Below are positions 58,112 through 64,000 of a stretch of DNA of 64,000 bases, piece by piece; the stretch's first letter is position 1, and every line of letters begins with the position of its first letter. The notes beneath the pieces were generated by a model, which did no database searches, was not told the origin of the DNA, and saw nothing but the letters and a program-made list of their open reading frames with translations. Location of the stretch: positions 2,666,001 to 2,730,000 of the forward strand of contig NZ_CP154262.1 of NCBI RefSeq assembly GCF_039529835.1, read 5' to 3'. The DNA is from Arthrobacter sp. TMP15 (GTDB taxonomy: Bacteria > Actinomycetota > Actinomycetes > Actinomycetales > Micrococcaceae). The position numbers were made by a program, and so were the translations under genes.

Positions 58112-59888
58112 ACCCGGCAAACGACGCCTGCCTGAGGTCCTTCGCTATCAGATCCCAGCTGCTGGAGACATTTGCGAAGTATCCGGCGGCCGATTGTGCA
58201 TGGATGTTCCGCAACCCTGAACCGGCGGTGAGCCATTCAAGGCCCACCAGTTCGTCCAGTTTTTGCGGGCCCCGGGCTAGATCGAGGATCTCGATGGTCA
58301 CCGGATCAGCGGCCGACGGCGCCATCACAGCCACGCTGGACTCTCCCGTCCACACACCCAGGCTTGGTGTCCCGGTGTGCGGCAGGTTCAGGGGTGGAGT
58401 TAGTTCCTTCGGGACATCTCCAGATTTAAAAATCCCCGTGATACTGACCCGGCTTACACCGTTCGACTGGGAGATCACCAGCGCTCTTGTACCGTCCCGT
58501 GAAATCCGCAGGGTGCTCACTTCCTGACCAACCAACCAAGGAACGCGCAGTAGGACAGGGGGGCCCATTTTCCCGTCGTCGTTCGGGTTAATGGCAATCA
58601 CATCGCCGGAGCCGTCCCCGGCAGCTGACCAAAGCCAGCCGTTGGGAGCAAAGGATGGTGGTGTCAGCGCCACCCCCGCAACGGCAACAACGGGCTGTTG
58701 ACCTGGCACCACCGAGTAAATCTGGTTTCCGGCGCCGGACTTGAAAGCAAATTCCTTACCCGAATAGGAAATTGCCGGCGTTGCAGGCGCCAACGCGGCC
58801 ACCGAGACCATCCCTGGAATCGGTGCTGCCTTGGTGCCGTTGAAAGTGACAAGCTCATTTTTGGCCAGTGCCACCTGAGCGGTTGATACCGAACTATCGA
58901 TGACCATGGCGCTGAGATCATCGGTAGCTCCGCCCATGTCCACTTGTCTGTCATCGGCCAAGAATTGCACCTCAGTGACTGTGTTCAGACTCTTTTGCAG
59001 TGTCACCAAAAGCTGTTCGTGCATTTGTTGGCGCTGCTTCACGCTGGTGTCCAGTAGCGCCTTTGCGCTCAGCCCCACCTTGGCCAGACCGTTGTTCACG
59101 GGCACAGAATCCCGCTCAAGGGAGATTCCGTTTGGAAAAGCACTAACAACCGCGCCACGCAAATAGGGTGCCGGGCCACTGAGCATGGCCTTCACGATGG
59201 TGGTTGTGGTCCGTGAGGACCTGCTGACCAGCCACCGAATGTCCGGCACTCCATAAGTGAAGGTGGGGTCGTAGAAATAAAGTGCCAGCGGGCTGAAAAG
59301 TGTTTCAAAGTTCGCTTGAGTCAGACCCACGCCGTCGGGGGCCTCGGAAATGCGCCACTGGCCATCAACCTGCACCAGCTTCATATTCAAACTCTCTGTG
59401 GCACCCTCTTTAGCCGGGGTCAGCACACCCGTGGCATCCACAGTTGAAACTACATCAAATGTTAGGACAAAAGTGTCTTTCTCCGCCCCCGGGGATACCG
59501 AGAATGTGTCCTTGTAGACAAGGGTGCTTTTATCAGGCGCCCAGGACTGTGCAAGCTTCGGTGCCAAATACTGCCGCGCCACCTGGAAATCATCGGTGAT
59601 ACCGGTACCGGATTCAATGAAGCCTCTAACTATGCTCTCTTGGGAAGCGCCATCCCCGGGGGCAAATTGTTCAAAATCAATGTAAACGGAGTTATTGCGC
59701 GGCGTCAACGGATCGCTCTTGCCCACCGGGCCGTGGGTGGGAATGGTTGCGCAGCCCGCCATGGCCAGGAGCACGACGACGGCCATCACCCACCCCGCGG
59801 CCAGCCAGTGCCGCCTCGGTACGGCTCCGTATCGGCGCGATTTTAGCCGGGGGTCCGGTTGGAATGAGTTCAAAAAACGGGTCATCAC
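58110..59888 (-). CDS. lpqB: Lipoprotein LpqB
   Basis: This 592-residue protein has a basic N-terminus, a hydrophobic stretch and a lipobox MAGC near residue 46, which directs lipid attachment. A GerMN-type domain (about 220-340) precedes a C-terminal beta-propeller-like region with repeated FAPNGWLWSAAGDG-type segments. LpqB interacts with the outer domain of MtrB and modulates MtrAB signalling in mycobacteria. Its ATG overlaps the mtrB end by 4 bp, the conserved mtrA-mtrB-lpqB arrangement. A small 8-bp repeat array overlaps its stop codon. Confidence 0.94.
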   Translation of the reverse strand: MMTRFLNSFQPDPRLKSRRYGAVPRRHWLAAGWVMAVVVLLAMAGCATIPTHGPVGKSDPLTPRNNSVYIDFEQFAPGDGASQESIVRGFIESGTGITDDFQVARQYLAPKLAQSWAPDKSTLVYKDTFSVSPGAEKDTFVLTFDVVSTVDATGVLTPAKEGATESLNMKLVQVDGQWRISEAPDGVGLTQANFETLFSPLALYFYDPTFTYGVPDIRWLVSRSSRTTTTIVKAMLSGPAPYLRGAVVSAFPNGISLERDSVPVNNGLAKVGLSAKALLDTSVKQRQQMHEQLLVTLQKSLNTVTEVQFLADDRQVDMGGATDDLSAMVIDSSVSTAQVALAKNELVTFNGTKAAPIPGMVSVAALAPATPAISYSGKEFAFKSGAGNQIYSVVPGQQPVVAVAGVALTPPSFAPNGWLWSAAGDGSGDVIAINPNDDGKMGPPVLLRVPWLVGQEVSTLRISRDGTRALVISQSNGVSRVSITGIFKSGDVPKELTPPLNLPHTGTPSLGVWTGESSVAVMAPSAADPVTIEILDLARGPQKLDELVGLEWLTAGSGLRNIHAQSAAGYFANVSSSWDLIAKDLRQASFAG

Positions 59889-61846
59889 AGCTCTTCTGCC
59901 TCCGAGTTGGAGCTCCCTGAACCGGTCCGTTCAGAATGGCCCAGCTCAGTCTTGTGTGCCTGTGAACTACCAATGGATACATGCCCGGAAGGCGGCTTCA
60001 AGGCACCCAGTGCTCCAACAACACGCATGGCCCCGGTTTCGGTGAGTACCGGCCCGGTGGCCAGTGATACCGAATAACCGGCTCGTCCACCGTCAGGGGG
60101 CAAGGGGACAGGAGAATGGTCCAGTACGTAGCCTCTGCGTCGCGGAAGCGTCAGCCGGAAGCACGAACCTTCACCCGGTATGCCCCACGCGTCAAGCCAA
60201 CCATCATGCAATTTCGCATCCTCCATGGCGATCGAGAGACCCAACCCGCTCCCTCCGGTGGTGCGAGCTCTCGCAGCGTCGGCACGCCAGAACCTAAAAA
60301 ATACGTGTTCAAGTGAGGACGGCGACATGCCAATGCCGTAGTCCCGCACGGCGATTGCGACGGCGCTCTCATCCGCAGAAACAAAGATCTTCACCGGTTT
60401 ACCTTCGCTATGCTCCACGGCGTTCAGCACCAAGTTCCGCAAAATCCTATCAATTCGGCGAGAGTCCATTTCAACCACACACTTGTGGTTTCGCAGACGA
60501 GTCACAACGGAAAGTTCCGTTGAATTAGCCTCTGCCACCGGTGTTGCACCGTCAATGACAGAATGGATAACCGAGAAAATATCCAGCGACTCCACGTCTA
60601 GATCTGCCACGCCGGCGTCAAAGCGGGATATCTCCAGCAAGTCAGCCAAGAGCAACTCAAAGCGCTCAACCTGATGGAAAAGTAGCTCGGACGAGCGTTT
60701 GTAGATGGGCTCAAACTCATCACGAGCATCAAAGAGCACCTGTGCCGCCATGCGGACAGTTGTCAAAGGGGTCCGCAACTCATGAGAAACATCCGAGACA
60801 AAGCGCTGCTGCATCTCCGAGAGTGTTGCCAATGCCACGATCTGATCCTGTAGGGATGTGGCCATCTTATTAAAAGAGGTTGCCAGTCTGGCCATCTCGT
60901 CTTCACCCTTGACGACGAGGCGTTCTTCCAGCTCGCCGGCAGCCAATTTCTCAGAAACGGCCGCGGCCTGGCTGACCGGGTTCACCACCGTACGAGTCAC
61001 ATACCAAATGATCACACCAATAAGTATCAGCAGGATGCCGCCTGCCAACCACAACACGGACTGGATGTAATCCAATGTCACTTGTGCGCTGTTCAGGTCA
61101 TAGATCATGTACAACTCGTAGTTGGTTTTTAACAGCTCAACCTGGCCGCCTACAACCACGGCTGAATGCACCCCGGAGCTGCCAGTGGGCAGTGCTATCG
61201 ATTGCCAATATTGGCCATCTGGATCAGCTTGGACCGACGCTCGCAACTCGTTGGGAATGATGGCCGTGGTCACCCCGCCGGAGTCGGATGACACCACAGC
61301 CAACTTACTGTTTTGGCCAGGGATTTTAGCCAATAAGTACTTGCGGTTGTCATCCGCGCCGCCCACTTCGAGCAGCTTCAACGTGTCCTTGACCAGTGTG
61401 GCAACTCCGGGCTGGTCGCTCACACTTGCATTGGAAAATTCCTGCTGCACCTGGGTGACACCCCGGGCGGATTCATGTTGAGCCTGCGTGAGGCGTTCTT
61501 TGAAAAGTCCATTGGAGATCTGCCCGGCAAGATAACCTCCCACTCCAACCACCGCCACCGAGGCAATGAGCAACGTGGTAATCACTGTGCGGAACTGAAG
61601 CGATGTGCGCCAACGCTTTGACCAGGCACGACGAAACTTCTTTGCCAAGGACCACAGGACCCCTCCTGCCGTACGCAGGCCAAGCCCAATTTTGCTCATA
61701 ATCATGTGCAGCTGATTCTCAAGGGGTGTTCCAGAAGAGTTTTTGGGCGCTGCGGTGCCATCGTTTTGCCCACCAGTTTCAGCACTGGGTGGGGCTTCCA
61801 CAGGAGGCTGCATAACGGCGTCGTTCCTGCCCTGGTCTTGACTCAT
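59885..61846 (-). CDS. mtrB: Sensor histidine kinase MtrB
   Basis: This 653-residue protein has a variable cytoplasmic N-terminus, membrane helices near residues 88-108 and 267-290 around an extracytoplasmic sensor region, and a HAMP domain. A HisKA region has FVSDVSHELRTPLTTVRMAAQ carrying the phosphoacceptor His near 358. A HATPase_c domain has NLVLNAVEHSEG, VRDYGIGMS and GGSGLGLSIA. It phosphorylates MtrA and controls cell-wall and division genes. It follows mtrA by 34 bp and overlaps lpqB, forming one operon. Confidence 0.96.
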   Translation of the reverse strand: MSQDQGRNDAVMQPPVEAPPSAETGGQNDGTAAPKNSSGTPLENQLHMIMSKIGLGLRTAGGVLWSLAKKFRRAWSKRWRTSLQFRTVITTLLIASVAVVGVGGYLAGQISNGLFKERLTQAQHESARGVTQVQQEFSNASVSDQPGVATLVKDTLKLLEVGGADDNRKYLLAKIPGQNSKLAVVSSDSGGVTTAIIPNELRASVQADPDGQYWQSIALPTGSSGVHSAVVVGGQVELLKTNYELYMIYDLNSAQVTLDYIQSVLWLAGGILLILIGVIIWYVTRTVVNPVSQAAAVSEKLAAGELEERLVVKGEDEMARLATSFNKMATSLQDQIVALATLSEMQQRFVSDVSHELRTPLTTVRMAAQVLFDARDEFEPIYKRSSELLFHQVERFELLLADLLEISRFDAGVADLDVESLDIFSVIHSVIDGATPVAEANSTELSVVTRLRNHKCVVEMDSRRIDRILRNLVLNAVEHSEGKPVKIFVSADESAVAIAVRDYGIGMSPSSLEHVFFRFWRADAARARTTGGSGLGLSIAMEDAKLHDGWLDAWGIPGEGSCFRLTLPRRRGYVLDHSPVPLPPDGGRAGYSVSLATGPVLTETGAMRVVGALGALKPPSGHVSIGSSQAHKTELGHSERTGSGSSNSEAEEL

Positions 61847-61880
61847 AGTTAGCTCACCGACGGCGCATGAGCGTCAGCGC

Positions 61881-62555
61881 TTAATTCCCGGCCTTGTAGC
61901 CCACACCACGAACGGTAAGAACTACCTCGGGGGCTTCCGGATCACGCTCGATCTTGGAGCGCAGACGCTGCACATGGACGTTGACCAGCCGAGTGTCCGC
62001 TGCATGCCGGTAGCCCCACACCTGTTCCAACAACAGCTCACGGGAGAAAACCTGCCAGGGCTTGCGGGCAAGCGCAACTAAGAGGTCAAACTCAAGAGGG
62101 GTCAGCGAAACCTTTTCACCTGCCCGGTGAATCGAGTGCCCTGCCACATCAATGGTGATCTCACCGATTACCAGCGTTTCAGGAGCCTTGACGTCCCCCG
62201 GGCGCAGCCGTGCACGGACACGAGCAACCAGCTCAGCGGGCTTGAAGGGTTTGGCGACGTAGTCATCGGCACCTGATTCAAGACCGCGGACAACATCAGA
62301 AGTGTCAGATTTGGCCGTCAGCATCACTATAGGCACATCCGATTCGGCACGAATAAGCCGACACACTTCTATGCCGTCCATTCCGGGCAGCATCAAATCA
62401 AGCAAGACCAAGTCTGGGTTGCTTGCTTGGAATACCTCAAGTGCTTTTGTTCCGTTAGCGCAAAAAACGGGGTCGAACCCGTCATTGCGGAGCACTATCC
62501 CGATCATTTCGGATAGCGCCTCGTCATCGTCAACAACTAAAATGCGTGCCTTCAT
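61881..62555 (-). CDS. mtrA: Response regulator MtrA
   Basis: This 224-residue OmpR-family regulator has a receiver domain with the acidic cluster VVDDDEAL, phosphoacceptor Asp53 in LVLLDLMLPGMDG, the Thr of MLTAKSD and Lys of YVAKPFKP. A C-terminal winged helix (LVALARKPWQVFSRELLLEQVWGYRHAADTRLV) follows; it is identical in pattern to mycobacterial MtrA. It controls cell-wall hydrolases, osmotic response and replication-related genes and is usually essential. It heads the mtrA-mtrB-lpqB operon. Confidence 0.97.
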   Translation of the reverse strand: MKARILVVDDDEALSEMIGIVLRNDGFDPVFCANGTKALEVFQASNPDLVLLDLMLPGMDGIEVCRLIRAESDVPIVMLTAKSDTSDVVRGLESGADDYVAKPFKPAELVARVRARLRPGDVKAPETLVIGEITIDVAGHSIHRAGEKVSLTPLEFDLLVALARKPWQVFSRELLLEQVWGYRHAADTRLVNVHVQRLRSKIERDPEAPEVVLTVRGVGYKAGN

Positions 62556-62730
62556 ACCTCTATATTTGCCTATTACCTTCGCAATGTCCCCATCGGCGCT
62601 CCACCGGGGGTGTCACTTCTCGATTTTTGGGTCCATATTTCCTGGTTTTGGCAGCGCTTGCGTATCCTTGCTGTCCACTAACTTTTCACCCACGTCTGCC
62701 AGCACAATGAGACGTGGGGCCCATGTTCTT

Positions 62731-62982
62731 TTAGGCCTTTGCCGCAGCTTCGGATTTGGCCCGGTTGCGCTGAGCCGTGAACGGGTCCTGAAAAGGGCAG
62801 ATCGGCTCGGCTCCAGTACCCAAACGGCTAAATTTTTTCCAATACCTAGGGTATTCACAGAACATATTTGGCTGTTCCCGATAGGGTTTGATGATGGACG
62901 GGGCAGAACAACGGGCTTCTTGGCCGGTGATCGCGGTGACACACGCAATCAAGCGGTAAAGATCAGCAGTTATTCGCGCCAC
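62731..62982 (-). CDS. Small hypothetical protein, low confidence
   Basis: This 83-residue protein is not one I recognise. It has four cysteines, an aromatic-rich centre (CEYPRYWKKFSR), CPFQDPF and an Ala/Lys-rich tail. Codon use is compatible with a real gene, but no good ribosome-binding site precedes the GTG and another open frame overlaps. Together with 62556-62730, where I see no feature, it fills the 460 bp between mtrA and the next plus-strand gene, which must also contain the mtrA promoter. Confidence 0.4.
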   Translation of the reverse strand: MARITADLYRLIACVTAITGQEARCSAPSIIKPYREQPNMFCEYPRYWKKFSRLGTGAEPICPFQDPFTAQRNRAKSEAAAKA

Positions 62983-63015
62983 CGGAGTTTTAACGGGGGA
63001 ATCTTTGAGGGGAAC

Positions 63016-64000
63016 ATGATGCCACAGGAACCACAGCAGCCAGAGAGCGGGCCAGAGGGCCAGAGCCCCCAGCCGGGACAGTCACCGCCGCCTCCCCCGC
63101 TGCCGCCGCAGCAGCCGCAGCAGTCTCAGCAGCCTCAATGGGGCCAATACTCTCAGCCCCAGCAACCCCAATACGGCCAGCAGGGTCAGCAACCGCCGCA
63201 CCCTGGGCAACAGCCCCAGCAACCCCAGCAACCTCAATGGGGCCAATACTCTCAGCCTCAGCAACCCCAATGGGGCCAGCAGGGTCAGCAACCGCCGCAC
63301 CCTGGGCAACAGCCCCAGCAACCCCAGCAACCTCAATGGGGCCAATACTCTCAGCCTCAGCAACCCCAATGGGGCCAGCCGCAGTATGGCCAACCCCAAT
63401 ACGGCCAGCCCCAGTACGGCCAGCCCGGTATGGCTCCCGGTTTCAACAATTATCTGCCACCGCCAAAACCTGGTGTGATTCCTTTGCGACCCTTGGGCCT
63501 GGGCGAAATTTTGGATGGCGCGTTTCAAGCCGCTCGCCGCAATGGAAAAGCCATGTTTGGCTCAGCATTAATTTTCCAACTTGCCACGGTTGCTGTGACG
63601 ATGGCCGTCATGTTCATCATCTTCGGCCGTTTCATGACCGATATTTTCGACATGGAATCCAGCCTACAGAGCAACGATCCCGCGGCTATGGAAGCTCTGG
63701 GCGGTGGATTACTCACGCTCTCGCTCTCTATGCTGCTCACCGGTTTCCTTGCCGTGCTGATCCAGATGGTTCTACAGGGCGCATTGGTGGTACCGGTGCT
63801 GCGCTCGGTGTTGAACCGTAAAACCAGCTTCGGGCAAATGTGGCGCCTGACTAAACCACGAGTGGGCAGCCTACTTCTGCTGGCCGTCCTCTATGCGGTT
63901 GCCACCGTTGTGGCCGTTGCGGCCTACGCAGCAATCGTTGTGGGACTGATTGTGGCATTGGACCCACAGGATTCGGGTTCAGCAATTTTAGGTGTCATTG
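63016..64000 (+). CDS. Gln/Pro-rich membrane protein (GDPD membrane domain-like), 3'-truncated
   Basis: The frame runs from ATG at 63016 (GAGGGG just upstream; a second ATG follows at once) past the window end, 328 codons so far. The first 150 residues are Pro/Gln-rich and contain 33-residue repeats with WGQYSQPQQPQ and QQGQQPPHPGQQ. From about residue 155 a conserved region begins, PLRPLGLGEILDGAFQAAR, followed by at least three membrane segments, including an RxxxGSLLLLAVLY-type helix. This fits the membrane domain found in glycerophosphodiester phosphodiesterase-like proteins of actinobacteria; a catalytic domain is not visible. The disordered N-terminus is probably cytoplasmic. Confidence 0.82.
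   Translation, partial: MMPQEPQQPESGPEGQSPQPGQSPPPPPLPPQQPQQSQQPQWGQYSQPQQPQYGQQGQQPPHPGQQPQQPQQPQWGQYSQPQQPQWGQQGQQPPHPGQQPQQPQQPQWGQYSQPQQPQWGQPQYGQPQYGQPQYGQPGMAPGFNNYLPPPKPGVIPLRPLGLGEILDGAFQAARRNGKAMFGSALIFQLATVAVTMAVMFIIFGRFMTDIFDMESSLQSNDPAAMEALGGGLLTLSLSMLLTGFLAVLIQMVLQGALVVPVLRSVLNRKTSFGQMWRLTKPRVGSLLLLAVLYAVATVVAVAAYAAIVVGLIVALDPQDSGSAILGVI
63135..63432 (+). repeat. 99-bp coding tandem repeat
   Basis: TCAATGGGGCCAATACTCTC recurs at 63135, 63234 and 63333, giving a 99-bp (33-codon) period with two full copies and a partial third. The copies are almost identical at DNA level, with one difference (TAC/TGG codon). Shorter TACGGCCAGCCC repeats follow at about 63385-63425. Confidence 0.93.

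Noticed and set aside
62613-62948. A 111-codon minus-strand open frame between mtrA and the Gln/Pro-rich gene
   Set aside because: It overlaps a slightly more convincing small frame, is Arg/Pro-rich as expected of a shadow, and shows no family motif.
63138-63821. A long plus-strand open frame (227 codons) starting in the Gln/Pro-rich repeat
   Set aside because: It is a frame-shifted shadow of the repeat region; the frame from 63016 has a ribosome-binding site, a conserved domain and membrane helices and runs past the window end. The minus-strand Leu-rich frame over 63082-63528 is likewise a shadow.

Overview
The window is chromosomal DNA from a high-GC Gram-positive actinobacterium, most likely Micrococcaceae (Arthrobacter in the broad sense or a relative such as Renibacterium). 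This rests on whiB1, mtrA-mtrB-lpqB, a PdtaS-type kinase, the 180-kDa-class NAD-glutamate dehydrogenase, an Rv3235-like gene beside secA, and frequent GTG/TTG starts. Family calls are from recognition of the translated sequence; no database search was run.

Region 1 (1-20575) is a surface-polysaccharide locus. It contains galE, several GT2 and GT4 glycosyltransferases, a MOP-family flippase and a DUF2304/GT2 pair. A tightly packed minus-strand operon encodes WbpA-, WbpB-, WbpE- and WbpD-like enzymes, which together suggest synthesis of a 2,3-diacetamido-2,3-dideoxy uronic acid. Two paralogous large DUF6541-type membrane proteins flank the locus; the left one is cut by the window edge. An intact ISL3-family element with an exact 8-bp target duplication sits upstream of galE.

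Region 2 (20576-26947) holds a secreted GH25 lysozyme-like protein with a propeller-like repeat region, an FN3-like domain and three almost identical CWB2 repeats. It is followed by an insertion-sequence graveyard. A decayed integrase-type IS, still bounded by imperfect inverted repeats, contains an IS30 remnant, a possible IS21-like end, a solo IS110 end and a full-length but frameshifted IS110 element with a candidate bridge-RNA region.

Region 3 (26948-33895) is a minus-strand operon: UDP-galactopyranose mutase, GlfT2-like galactofuranosyltransferase, Wzm/Wzt-like ABC exporter and an acyltransferase with a C-terminal SGNH-like part. This is a galactofuranan synthesis, export and acylation unit. 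The locus therefore carries both a flippase and an ABC route to the cell surface.

Region 4 (34150-64000) is mostly core genome. It has an orphan FHA-FtsK/SpoIIIE (EssC/EccC-like) ATPase, a small membrane protein, whiB1 with a CRP-like palindrome and a candidate small RNA upstream, pdtaS, NAD-GDH, a CpaB/CpaE-like pair without other pilus genes, a BldC-like HTH protein, a LysM membrane protein, the Rv3235-like gene, secA, a marR-MFS pair with a palindromic operator, hpf, a comF-like gene, lpqB, mtrB, mtrA, and a Gln/Pro-rich membrane protein cut by the window end. Gene content and order resemble the mycobacterial whiB1-to-mtrA neighbourhood, with local insertions. No rRNA, tRNA or CRISPR array was seen.
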